From the NCBI RefSeq assembly GCF_023218175.1, contig NZ_JALPTH010000006.1, forward strand, positions 124,001 to 188,000: 64,000 nucleotides of DNA, read 5' to 3'. Positions 24,023-32,871 of the stretch are shown here, piece by piece. Both the position numbers and the translations under genes were made by a program. The notes beneath the pieces are model-generated. The model saw only the letters and a program-made list of their open reading frames with translations. It was not told the DNA's origin and made no database searches. The number at the start of each line of letters is the position of its first letter. Within the stretch, counting starts at the first letter, position 1. This DNA comes from Streptomyces lichenis. Its GTDB lineage: Bacteria; Actinomycetota; Actinomycetes; Streptomycetales; Streptomycetaceae.

Positions 24023-25837
24023 GTGCAGATACGCACCCGCGGTGGCCGGCACAAGCGTCGTCTGCGCCTCGCGCTGCCGGCCTTCGCCGCCGTCGCCGTA
24101 CTGACCGGGGTCGGCGTCGTCGTCTCCGGCCCCGGCTCCGCCGAGGCCAGCGCGACGCCGCAGCTCAGCGCCGGCCCGTCGAAGCCCGCGCCGGTCTCCC
24201 AGCAGGAGCTGAGCGCCCGGCTGGCCAAGATACTGAAGGCCGGTGCGAAGAACCAGCGCTCCCTCGTACGGCAGCCGGACGCCGCCGCCCGCGACGCGGC
24301 GGAGAACACCGACGGCGGCGAGGGCAAGCCGAGCGCCCGCATCATCGGCGGTTCGACCACCACCATCTCCGCGGCCCCGTGGATGGCGCAGCTCTACTAC
24401 GAGGACGGTGCGGGCGACAGCTACTTCTGCGGCGGCGCGGTCATCGCCCCCACGAAGATCGCCACCGCGGCGCACTGCGTCAAGGGCGTCAAGTGGTCCG
24501 ACAAGGGCGTGGTCGTGGTCGGCACCGACCGGACACTCGCGACTCCGCCCAGCTCCGGTCAGACCACCGGCCTGAACGGGGGCACGGCGATCGGCGCCTA
24601 CCGTCAGTGGCACCACCCGCTGCACGACGACTACTCGCTCGACAACGACGTCGCCGTGCTCACGCTGGACACCCCGGTGCCGAGCAACGTGAAGATCCTG
24701 CCGCTGGCGCAGCCGACCGACTCCGCGCTCTACCAGGCCGGCCGCGACGGCAAGGTGTACGGCTGGGGCCGCACCAGCTCCACCGTCCTCGACAGCGGCT
24801 CGCCGAAGCTGAAGGTCGCCGACGCCGACATCGTCTCCGACGCCTCGTGCGCGGCGGCGTACCCGGATGGCTTCATCAAGGGGCACATGCTGTGCGCCGG
24901 AGCCGCGCCCACCGGGTCCGACGCCACCTCGGAGACCACCTGCAACGGCGACTCCGGCGGTCCGCTGGTCGTCGGCGGCAAGCTCGCCGGCATCGTCTCC
25001 TGGGGCGACCAGGACTGCTCGGCCAAGGGCAAGTTCGGGGTCTACGCCAAGGCCACCACGTACTCCGCGCCGATCCAGTCCCGGGTCGACGACACCAACT
25101 GGAGCGGGGACCACACGGCTGACCTGCTGGCCCGCCGTACCTCGGACAAGTCGCTGTTCAGTTGGCACTCCAAGGTCACCGGTCTGACCCGCGTCGACAA
25201 CCTCGGCGGCTTCAAGGGCTTCACCCTGCTCCTCCAGACCGACCTGGACCGCGACGGCATCCAGGACCTGCTGTACCGGAGCGCCGGCGGCGACGTGTAC
25301 TGGGAACACGTCGGCCCGGACGGCGGCGAGGGGCAGCGGAAGCTGGTCGCCAAGGGCTGGAGCAAGCACAAGCAGATCCTCGCCCCCGGTGACGTCACCG
25401 GCGACGAGGTGCCGGACATGATCGCGGTCGACTCCACCGGCATCATGCGGATCTACCCCGGCAAGGGCGACGGCGGCTTCGCCGCGCCGGTGAGCGTCGG
25501 CTCCGGCTGGGGCGCCTTCACGATGGTGCGCGGCCACGGCGACTTCACCGCCGACGGCAAGGCCGACATCTTCGCCCGCAAGAGCGACGGCAAGACCTAC
25601 CTGTACAAGGGCACCGGCGTCGCCGCCAAGCCGTGGGCGGCGCCCGTGCTGGTCGGCGCCTTCGGCAGCATGAACGCCCTGGTCACCACCGGTGACGTCA
25701 ACAGCGACGGCCACGCCGACGTGCTCGCCCGCGACACCGCCGGCAAGCTCTGGCTCTACCCCGGCAAGGGCAACGGCGGCTTCAACGCCCGTCTCGCCTT
25801 CGGCAGCGGCTGGCAGGCGTACAACCTGTTCGGCTGA
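24023..25837 (+). CDS. secreted trypsin-like serine protease with FG-GAP repeats
   Basis: 604 residues. An Arg/Lys-rich start and hydrophobic stretch (LALPAFAAVAVLTGVGVVVSG, split here as LALPAFAAVAVL then TGVGVVVSG) form a signal peptide of about 42 residues. A propeptide of about 65 residues precedes IIGG (107-110), the typical mature N-terminus of trypsins. The catalytic triad is H151 (TAAHC), D209 (DNDVAVL) and S311 (CNGDSGGPL). From about 370 onward come VCBS/FG-GAP-like repeats with calcium-type DxDxDG loops (TDLDRDGIQDLLYR, DVTGDEVPDMI, DVNSDGHADVL), a beta-propeller probably used for adhesion or substrate binding. The GTG at 24023 has GAAGGA upstream. It is secreted, single-gene and closed by a terminator at 25857. 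Confidence 0.92.
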   Translation: MQIRTRGGRHKRRLRLALPAFAAVAVLTGVGVVVSGPGSAEASATPQLSAGPSKPAPVSQQELSARLAKILKAGAKNQRSLVRQPDAAARDAAENTDGGEGKPSARIIGGSTTTISAAPWMAQLYYEDGAGDSYFCGGAVIAPTKIATAAHCVKGVKWSDKGVVVVGTDRTLATPPSSGQTTGLNGGTAIGAYRQWHHPLHDDYSLDNDVAVLTLDTPVPSNVKILPLAQPTDSALYQAGRDGKVYGWGRTSSTVLDSGSPKLKVADADIVSDASCAAAYPDGFIKGHMLCAGAAPTGSDATSETTCNGDSGGPLVVGGKLAGIVSWGDQDCSAKGKFGVYAKATTYSAPIQSRVDDTNWSGDHTADLLARRTSDKSLFSWHSKVTGLTRVDNLGGFKGFTLLLQTDLDRDGIQDLLYRSAGGDVYWEHVGPDGGEGQRKLVAKGWSKHKQILAPGDVTGDEVPDMIAVDSTGIMRIYPGKGDGGFAAPVSVGSGWGAFTMVRGHGDFTADGKADIFARKSDGKTYLYKGTGVAAKPWAAPVLVGAFGSMNALVTTGDVNSDGHADVLARDTAGKLWLYPGKGNGGFNARLAFGSGWQAYNLFG

Positions 25838-25856
25838 GAACGCGCCACCCCTGCCC

Positions 25857-25889
25857 CCACCGCCCACTGCCTTCCGCAGTGGGCGGTGG
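25857..25889 (+). terminator. protease-gene terminator
   Basis: Perfect 14-bp stem CCACCGCCCACTGC / GCAGTGGGCGGTGG around a CTTCC loop, 20 bp after the protease stop codon. Confidence 0.85.
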
Positions 25890-26007
25890 CCTGTCCCAAA
25901 GCGCCGGTGATGAAGGTGGGCACCGGATCTCCGGCAGCTCTGACCATGAACCTCACGAGGTATGTGGACTGGGGCCCGTCCGGCAGTGGGCATCTCCTCA
26001 ATGCCGA

Positions 26008-26530
26008 GAAAACCACCAGTCTCGGTTGGATCTCCCGCCGCGCTCGTGAACGAAGACGTCGCTGTCGGGCTGAGCGGTACCGTCCTCGCCGGCGCGGCGC
26101 GCTGTCTCTCCAGCGCCGGAGACGAGAAGCCCTACTTCGGTGCGCCAGTGATCCTCCACCGATCTTCCCGATCTGGGCACCGCGACGACTGACGCGGACG
26201 GTGAGTGGTCACTGACCCTGCCCGCGAAACTGCCGACCGAGGTGCAGGCGGTGGTAGACGGCAACGGCGGCGCCCTCGACGTGACGGCCACTACCGTCGC
26301 GACAACGGAGACGGGTGTTCACGCTCATCGGTGCCGGCAACATCACCGCTGCGCCGAAGAGTCCCCGCACCGGCGCGCGAACCGCGTTCGCATCCAAGCT
26401 GTCGAACACCGTCGATGTCGGCCTCAGTATGTCGGGAAGTGCCGGAAGGTAAGCGGATCGACGTCCATCGGGTCCAGTGCCGCCGGCGTCTCCGGATTCA
26501 GTTGGCAGGAAACACTACATTTGGGGTAAC
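26008..26530 (+). pseudogene. decayed secreted-protein gene
   Basis: Protein-like segments lie in three plus-strand frames one after another. LSGTVLAGAARCLSS and GAPVILHRSS are in one frame (to about 26150). TTDADGEWSLTLPAKL, TEVQAVVDGNGGALDVTATT are in a second (about 26172-26310). FTLIGAGNITAAPKSPRTG and TAFASKLSNTVDVGLSMSGS are in a third (26315-26450), then KVSGSTSIGSSAAGVSGFSW is back in the second. Together they look like one secreted beta-rich protein (DADGxWSLTLP is typical of Ig-like extracellular modules) broken by at least three frameshifts. No start or ribosome site remains. Remaining family identity is not recognised. Confidence 0.6.
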
Positions 26531-26531
26531 A

Positions 26532-27098
26532 GTGCGCCTCCCGGTGCTCACGTGGGTGTCATCTACTCGAACTGAGAGAGTTGTAGCCCTATCGGTGCTG
26601 ATGTGCCTCCTCTCCTTCGGCTGCTCTGTCCCGCTGTCGAAGGAGAGGGAGGGGGTGGCCCTCGACGGAGGAAATCAGTCCAACGGAACCGTCGGTTACT
26701 CATTCGCCGAGAAGGGGGATGCCTTCTGGTTCGCCCTTCCCCTCCCTTCCAATGCCTCGGGCAAGGATCTTCGGGTGGTCGGTGCTGAGATATCCGATCT
26801 TCCCGAGGGGTTGGAAGTCGTCCGCTATGGTGCATTCGACCTGAACGACACCGAGGGGATTCCCCTGCTTCTGCGGGACGGTGATCCAGGGAATCCGGAG
26901 TTCGATCAGATGAAGGACCACTCCCAGGGGTTCACGGTCAAGGCCCGCAAGCTCAGTGACTACGTCTACATGGCCAAGCTGAAGATCACCGGCAAGGTCC
27001 AGAAGAACGGCACGAGCTGCCGGTACCGCTACCGGCAGGGCGGGGAGACGTACACGCAGTCGCTGCGGTGCTCCTTCTCGATCCGGCTGAAGAAGTAG
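26532..27098 (+). CDS. putative lipoprotein of unknown function
   Basis: 188 residues from the GTG at 26532, which follows GGGG by 5 nt; a GTG at 26544 is an alternative. A short charged N-terminus leads to a hydrophobic segment VVALSVLMCLLSFGC ending in Cys, a weak lipobox, followed by a polar region. The rest (about 45-188) has blocks such as GDAFWFALPLPSNASGKDL and YVYMAKLKITGKVQKNGTSC without any motif I recognise, and ends RLKK. Codons include AGA, CTA, TCT and GTA, rare in the neighbours, and GC content drops locally. Together with the decayed gene just upstream, this suggests acquired or degenerating DNA. Export to the membrane surface is likely; function is unknown. Confidence 0.65.
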   Translation: MRLPVLTWVSSTRTERVVALSVLMCLLSFGCSVPLSKEREGVALDGGNQSNGTVGYSFAEKGDAFWFALPLPSNASGKDLRVVGAEISDLPEGLEVVRYGAFDLNDTEGIPLLLRDGDPGNPEFDQMKDHSQGFTVKARKLSDYVYMAKLKITGKVQKNGTSCRYRYRQGGETYTQSLRCSFSIRLKK

Positions 27099-27212
27099 GC
27101 GCGGGCCTGGCGGAAGGCGATAGAGGTGCGACATGCGCCACCTCCACCGGTCGCCGGCCGATGTGCCGCAGGCGCCTCTCAGCGGGTGAAACCGCAGCTC
27201 ATGCCGCATATC

Positions 27213-27241
27213 GCGCCCACCGGGGCCCACCCGGTGGGCGC
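27213..27241 (+). terminator. hairpin before the LCP gene
   Basis: 12-bp stem GCGCCCACCGGG / CCCGGTGGGCGC with a 5-nt loop, followed by CGCGCGTTCTTC. It lies 115 bp after the lipoprotein-like gene and isolates it from the LCP gene. Confidence 0.7.
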
Positions 27242-27367
27242 CGCGCGTTCTTCGGGGCCTCTTATGAGCCCGTGCAACCCTGAGGGCCGCTTACCCGTCT
27301 GACAAGCCGGACAGCGTCCGCTTGTCCCGGCCGGGGGGTAGTGGGAACAGCAAGGACTGGGGAGAGC

Positions 27368-28462
27368 ATGGCCGACAAGGGCAAGAGCAGCCGCATACGC
27401 GCCACCGGACGCCGCCGCCGGCCGCTGGGCAAGGGGCGCCGGACGGCTCGCGTCGCCGCCTGGTCGGCCGCCGGTGTGGTCCTGGTCGGCGGCTGCGGGC
27501 TCGGTTACGCGTACTACACGCTCAACGGCAACATCGACAGCGTGGACATCAACGCCGCGCTCAACGGCGACGACCGCCCGCAGAACGTGGACAACGGCTC
27601 CATGGACATCCTCGTCCTGGGTTCCGACTCCCGGGCCGGGGCCAACGGCGACTACGGCAAGGACGAGGGCGCGGCCCGCTCCGACACCGCGATGATCGTC
27701 CACCTCTACGAGGGCCACAAGAAGGCCAGCGTGGTCTCCGTCCCCCGGGACACCATCGTCCAGCGCCCCGACTGCACGGCCGCCGACGGCTCCACCGCGC
27801 CCGGGCAGACGCACGCCATGTTCAACACCGCCTTCGAGGCCGGCGGGCCCGCCTGCGCGGTGAAGACCGTGGAGCAGATGTCCGGCATCCGCATGGACCA
27901 CTACATCGAGGTCGACTTCACCGGCTTCAAGAAGCTGATCGACGACCTCGGCGGGGTGGAGGTCACCACCACCAAGCCGATCAAGGACGGCAAGAGCCAT
28001 CTGGATCTGGCGGCCGGCACCCACACCCTGGACGGCGAGCAGTCCCTCGGCCTGGTCCGCACCCGCAAGAGCGTCGGCGACGGCAGCGACCTGGGCCGCA
28101 TCCAGCTCCAGCAGGCCTTCATGAAGGCCTTCATCGAGCAGGCCGGCTCGGTCGGGGTGTTCAGCAACCCCAAGAAGCTCTGGGACCTCGCCGACACCGC
28201 CACCAAGACGATCACCCCGGACTCCGAGCTGGACACCGTCAAGGAGCTGGCCGACTTCGCCGGCGGGCTGCGCGGACTGGGCGCCGACGACGTCAGGATG
28301 GTCACCCTGCCGGTGCAGTACGACCCCAGCGACCCCAACCGCGTGGTGCCGCTGGAGAAGCAGAGCCGCCAGGTGTGGGACGCCCTGCGCAAGGACAGGC
28401 CCATCCCCGCCTCCGCCACCAAGGACGCCGCGACGGGGCAGGCCGACGGCGTGCTGAAGTAG
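27368..28462 (+). CDS. LytR-CpsA-Psr (LCP) family cell-wall ligase
   Basis: 364 residues. LCP proteins transfer glycopolymers such as teichoic acids from undecaprenyl carriers to peptidoglycan outside the membrane. A basic cytoplasmic start (RATGRRRRPLGKGRRTAR) precedes one transmembrane segment (about 37-58). The LCP catalytic domain follows, with LVLGSDSRAG near 80, ARSDTAMIVHL near 100, VVSVPRDTIV near 118, DFTGFKKLIDDLGGVEV near 183 and GEQSLGLVRTRKS near 225. The Asp and Arg residues that hold the pyrophosphate and Mg are present. ATG 27368 has GGGGAGAGC immediately upstream. It sits between rho and rpmE as in other streptomycetes. A wecA/tagO-like gene 6 kb away could supply the lipid-linked substrate. 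Confidence 0.92.
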   Translation: MADKGKSSRIRATGRRRRPLGKGRRTARVAAWSAAGVVLVGGCGLGYAYYTLNGNIDSVDINAALNGDDRPQNVDNGSMDILVLGSDSRAGANGDYGKDEGAARSDTAMIVHLYEGHKKASVVSVPRDTIVQRPDCTAADGSTAPGQTHAMFNTAFEAGGPACAVKTVEQMSGIRMDHYIEVDFTGFKKLIDDLGGVEVTTTKPIKDGKSHLDLAAGTHTLDGEQSLGLVRTRKSVGDGSDLGRIQLQQAFMKAFIEQAGSVGVFSNPKKLWDLADTATKTITPDSELDTVKELADFAGGLRGLGADDVRMVTLPVQYDPSDPNRVVPLEKQSRQVWDALRKDRPIPASATKDAATGQADGVLK

Positions 28463-28527
28463 GGACGGAGACCGGCGGGGACGGCCCGGAGCCCGCGCCC
28501 CGCCACGGGCCGCCGGCTGCGTGTGCG

Positions 28528-28951
28528 GCCCAGCTGCCGCCCAGGTCCCGCGCCTGCGGCCTGCGGCCCGGTTTCCGCTGCCGTCCGCGTCCCGGTTTCC
28601 GCCCCCGCTCGCGGCCCGGCTGCCGCCCAGGTCCCGCGCCCGCGGCCTGCGGCCCGGCCCTCGCCTCCGTCCGCGGCCGGCTGACCGCCCAGGTCCCGCG
28701 CCCGCGGCCTGCGGCCCGGTTTCCGCCTCCGTCCGCGCCCGGTTTCCGCCCCGCTCGCGGCCCGCCCCCGGCTCCGTCCGCGGCCCGGCTGCCGCCTCCG
28801 TCCGCGTCCGGTTTCCGCCGCCGCTCGCGGCCCGGCCCCCGCCTCCGTCCGCGGCCGACTGCCGCCCCCGCTCACGGCCCGGCTTCCGCCCCGCTCACGG
28901 CCCGAATCCCGCCTCCGTCCGCGTCCGGTTTCCGCCCCGCTCGCGGCCCGG
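28528..28951. repeat. GC-rich degenerate tandem repeats between LCP gene and rpmE
   Basis: About 420 bp are built from interleaved units: CAGGTCCCGCGCC plus GCGGCCTGCGGCCCGG (three copies, near 28537, 28636 and 28700) and CCTCCGTCCGCG plus CCGGTTTCCGCC (about seven degenerate copies), linked by CCGCTCGCGGCCCG. Open frames cross the block on both strands but give only Arg/Pro/Gly-rich peptide without start signals, so I see no gene. The array lies upstream of the rpmE promoter. Confidence 0.75.
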
Positions 28952-28975
28952 AATAGATCCGCCCCCACCCCGGTT

Positions 28976-29004
28976 TTGGGAGATACGGCCGGTCCTGGCA
29001 GACT
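28976..29004 (+). promoter_or_regulatory. rpmE promoter (HrdB type)
   Basis: TTGGGA (28976-28981) and CAGACT (28999-29004) are 17 bp apart, a good vegetative match, about 75 bp before the rpmE start. In S. coelicolor rpmE is reported to be under the thiol-stress sigma factor SigR; a GGGA at 28978 could be part of such a -35, but the expected GTT about 18 bp on is not exact here. Confidence 0.55.
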
Positions 29005-29079
29005 GGTACGTCGGCCCCGGTTCACGCATCCGCATCCCGCGTCCTGCGACCCGGCGCCCTCCCGAACCTAGGAGACACC

Positions 29080-29304
29080 TTGAAGCGCGACATCCACCCC
29101 GAGTACGTCGAGACCCAGGTCAGCTGCACCTGCGGCGCGTCGTTCACCACCCGGAGCACCATCGGCAACGGCACCATCCGTGCCGAGGTCTGCTCCGAGT
29201 GCCACCCGTTCTACACGGGCAAGCAGAAGATCCTCGACACCGGTGGCCGTGTGGCCCGCTTCGAGGCCCGCTTCGGCAAGAAGGCCGCTTCCGGCACGAA
29301 GTAG
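29080..29304 (+). CDS. rpmE: 50S ribosomal protein L31 (zinc form)
   Basis: 74 residues. Large-subunit protein L31 bridges the two subunits. Two pairs of Cys, CTC at about 16-18 and CSEC at about 37-40, mark the zinc-binding form; [20 protein letters not shown] is the family core. Streptomycetes also have a zinc-free paralogue used under zinc starvation, elsewhere in the genome. The start is TTG at 29080, supported by GGAGACACC just upstream; no ATG or GTG fits the family N-terminus (KRDIHPEY). It is followed by its own terminator hairpin and then prfA. Confidence 0.96.
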   Translation: MKRDIHPEYVETQVSCTCGASFTTRSTIGNGTIRAEVCSECHPFYTGKQKILDTGGRVARFEARFGKKAASGTK

Positions 29305-29314
29305 CCCGTCACAG

Positions 29315-29358
29315 CGCCGGTTCCCGGCCGCCCCGGGCAGGGGTGGCGGGAACCGGCG
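29315..29358 (+). terminator. rpmE terminator hairpin
   Basis: 12-bp stem CGCCGGTTCCCG / CGGGAACCGGCG (29315-29326, 29347-29358) with a 20-nt loop that can itself pair (CCCC / GGGG), followed by TTTGCCGTCT. It is 10 bp after the rpmE stop. Confidence 0.75.
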
Positions 29359-29439
29359 TTTGCCGTCTCGCAGCAGCCCGCAGGCGGGGCCGGAACAGCA
29401 CCCGCAGCCCCCACCGCGTACACCCCCAGGAGCCCCCGA

Positions 29440-30507
<1,068 letters not shown>

Positions 30508-30576
30508 AGCCCGCCCGCAAGACGGCGCACCGGACCCGCACCCGCCCGCGCCGAGAAGTCCATCCGGAGGACCAGC

Positions 30577-31458
30577 GTGCAGCCACACACCGGGGGGCGC
30601 ACCCCAGGCCCCCGCAGCCTGCTGCTTGCCGAGGTGGCCCAGGCCACCCAGCGGCTGGCGGACGCCGGCGTGCCCTCGCCGCGCTTCGACGCCGAGGAGC
30701 TCGCCTCCTTCGTGCACGGCGTCAGGCGGGGCGAACTGCACCTGGTCGAGGACGGCGACTTCGACGCCCGCTACTGGGAGGCCATCGCCCGCCGGGAGGC
30801 CCGCGAGCCGCTCCAGCACATCACCGGCCGCGCCTTCTTCCGCTATCTGGAGCTCCAGGTCGGCCCCGGCGTCTTCGTGCCCCGGCCGGAGACCGAGTCG
30901 GTCGTCGGCTGGGCGATAGACGCGGTCCGCGCCATGGACGTGGTCGAGCCGCTGATCGTGGACCTGTGCTCCGGCTCCGGCGCCATCGCGCTGGCCATGG
31001 CCCAGGAGGTGCCGCGCTCCCGGGTGCACGCCGTGGAGCTGTCCGAGGACGCCCTGGTGTGGACCCGGAAGAACGCCGAGGGGTCCCGGGTCACCGTCCA
31101 CCAGGGCGACGCGCTCAGCGCGCTGCCCGAACTCGACGGCCAGGTCGACCTGGTGATCTCCAACCCCCCGTACATCCCGCTCACCGAGTGGGAGTACGTC
31201 GCCCCCGAGGCCCGCGACCACGACCCGCAGATGGCCCTCTTCTCCGGCGAGGACGGCCTGGACACCATCCGCGGCATCGAACGCACCGCCCACCGGCTGC
31301 TGCGCCCCGGCGGCCTGGTCGTCGTCGAGCACGCCGACACCCAGGGCGGCCAGGTCCCCTGGATCTTCCACGAGGGCGCCGGCTGGTCCGACGCCGCCGA
31401 CCACCCCGACCTCAACAACCGCCCCCGCTTCGCCACGGCCCGGAAGGCGACGCCGTGA
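30577..31458 (+). CDS. prmC: release factor glutamine methyltransferase
   Basis: 293 residues. SAM-dependent enzyme that N5-methylates the Gln of the GGQ motif in release factors; RF1 is the preceding gene. Motif I is VDLCSGSGAIALAMA (about 128-142) and the substrate-binding NPPY is at residues 196-199. The helical N-terminal domain that contacts RF is present (about 10-90). The GTG at 30577 has CGGAGGACCA upstream. tsaC starts 34 bp after its stop, so prfA, prmC and tsaC are probably one operon. Confidence 0.95.
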   Translation: MQPHTGGRTPGPRSLLLAEVAQATQRLADAGVPSPRFDAEELASFVHGVRRGELHLVEDGDFDARYWEAIARREAREPLQHITGRAFFRYLELQVGPGVFVPRPETESVVGWAIDAVRAMDVVEPLIVDLCSGSGAIALAMAQEVPRSRVHAVELSEDALVWTRKNAEGSRVTVHQGDALSALPELDGQVDLVISNPPYIPLTEWEYVAPEARDHDPQMALFSGEDGLDTIRGIERTAHRLLRPGGLVVVEHADTQGGQVPWIFHEGAGWSDAADHPDLNNRPRFATARKATP

Positions 31459-31492
31459 CGTACCGAGTGACCACAGAAAGCAGGCACCGCTG

Positions 31493-32140
31493 ATGGCACG
31501 GCGTTACGACACCAACGACGCGACGGACCGTACGACCGGTCTGCGCGAGGCCGCGTCCGCCGTGCGCCGCGGGGAGCTCGTGGTGCTGCCCACCGACACG
31601 GTGTACGGCATCGGCGCGGACGCCTTCGGCTCGGAGGCCGTGGCGGACCTGCTGGCGGCCAAGGGGCGCGGCCGCTCCATGCCCACCCCGGTGCTCATCG
31701 GCTCGCCGAACACCCTGCACGGCCTGGTCACCGACTTCACCGAGCAGGCCTGGGAGCTGGTGGACGCCTTCTGGCCGGGCGCGCTCACCCTGGTCGCCCG
31801 CCACCAGCCGTCCCTCCAGTGGGACCTGGGCGACACCCGCGGCACCGTCGCCATCCGGATGCCGCTGCACCCGGTGGCCATCGAACTGCTCACCGAGGTC
31901 GGCCCGATGGCCGTCTCCTCGGCCAACCTCACCGGCCACCCCTCCCCGGAGGACTGCGACGCCGCGCAGAACATGCTGGGCGACTCGGTGTCGGTGTACC
32001 TGGACGGCGGGCCGACGCCCGGCATCGTGCCGTCCTCCATCGTGGACGTCACCGGGGAGCACCCGGTGCTGCTGCGGGCCGGCGCCATCGACGCCGACGA
32101 GCTGCGCAAGGTGGTACCCGACCTCGAGGTGGCCAGTTGA
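31493..32140 (+). CDS. tsaC: L-threonylcarbamoyladenylate synthase (YrdC/Sua5)
   Basis: 215 residues. Makes threonylcarbamoyl-AMP from Thr, bicarbonate and ATP for the t6A37 modification of ANN-decoding tRNAs. The YrdC fold is clear: VVLPTDTVYGIGADAF near residue 29, KGRGRSMPTPVLI near 63, FWPGALTLVA near 93, VAIRMPLHP near 118 and VSSANLTGHPSP near 141. No Sua5 C-terminal domain, so it is the short bacterial form. The stop TGA overlaps the TTG start of the next gene (TTGA), showing translational coupling. Confidence 0.95.
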   Translation: MARRYDTNDATDRTTGLREAASAVRRGELVVLPTDTVYGIGADAFGSEAVADLLAAKGRGRSMPTPVLIGSPNTLHGLVTDFTEQAWELVDAFWPGALTLVARHQPSLQWDLGDTRGTVAIRMPLHPVAIELLTEVGPMAVSSANLTGHPSPEDCDAAQNMLGDSVSVYLDGGPTPGIVPSSIVDVTGEHPVLLRAGAIDADELRKVVPDLEVAS

Positions 32141-32781
32141 CCGCCCCTGAGGGGCGTGGCATAGGCACCGAAGTGTTCCGCATCCTCCACGTCAGCACCG
32201 GCAACGTCTGCCGCTCGCCGATCACCGAGCGGCTGACCCGCCATGCCCTGGTCCACCGGCTCGGGAGCCCCAACGGGGACACCGCGGGCGGGCTGATCGT
32301 GGAGAGCGCGGGCACCTGGGGCCATGAGGGCGCCCCGATGGAGGCCAACGCCGAGGCGGTGCTCGCCGACTTCGGCGCCGACGCCAGCGGCTTCACCGGC
32401 CGCGAGCTGCTGGACGAGCACGTCATCCGCGCCGACCTGGTGCTCACCGCCACCCGCGACCACCGGGCGCAGGTCATCTCCATGGGCCACTCGGCGGGGC
32501 TGCGCACCTTCACGCTGAAGGAGTTCACCCGGCTGGTACGGGCGATAGACCCGGCGACCCTGCCGGACCCCCGGCAGGAGGGCATGGTGGAGCGGGCCCG
32601 GGCGCTGGTACGGGCCGCCGCCGCGCTGCGCGGCTGGCTGCTGGCGCCGAGCGCCGAGGCGGACGAGGTCAACGACCCCTACGGGGCGCCGATCACCTAC
32701 TTCCGCTCGGTCGGCGACGAGATCAACCAGGCCCTGGACCCGGTGGTCACCGCGCTCACCGGCGTACCCACCCGGCACTGA
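32137..32781 (+). CDS. low-molecular-weight phosphatase-fold protein with Cys-to-Ser change
   Basis: 214 residues. The fold is that of low-molecular-weight protein-tyrosine phosphatases: the P-loop STGNVCRSP at residues 20-28, a SAGT near 55, and the acid loop NDPYG near 188. In active enzymes the loop starts with the nucleophilic Cys (C-x5-R-S). Here residue 20 is Ser, codon AGC at 32194-32196, while the second Cys (C25), R26, S27 and the general-acid Asp remain. Classical Cys phosphatase chemistry therefore looks impossible; it may bind phosphotyrosine or a phosphosugar, or use Ser. The TTG at 32137 overlaps the tsaC stop; a GTG at 32173 is an alternative start. From memory, streptomycete homologues share the Ser. 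Confidence 0.82.
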   Translation: MTAPEGRGIGTEVFRILHVSTGNVCRSPITERLTRHALVHRLGSPNGDTAGGLIVESAGTWGHEGAPMEANAEAVLADFGADASGFTGRELLDEHVIRADLVLTATRDHRAQVISMGHSAGLRTFTLKEFTRLVRAIDPATLPDPRQEGMVERARALVRAAAALRGWLLAPSAEADEVNDPYGAPITYFRSVGDEINQALDPVVTALTGVPTRH

Positions 32782-32871
32782 GCCGGATCTCCGGCCCCGC
32801 TCCAGCGCGCCGCCGCCGCGCCCCCGGCCTACATTGGGCATACGGGCCACGCACAGCCGCCTGGAGCCACC

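Noticed and set aside
28500-29025. Gene on either strand through the GC repeats before rpmE
   Set aside because: Open frames exist but encode only Arg/Pro/Gly repeats, lack ribosome sites and change frame between repeat units.
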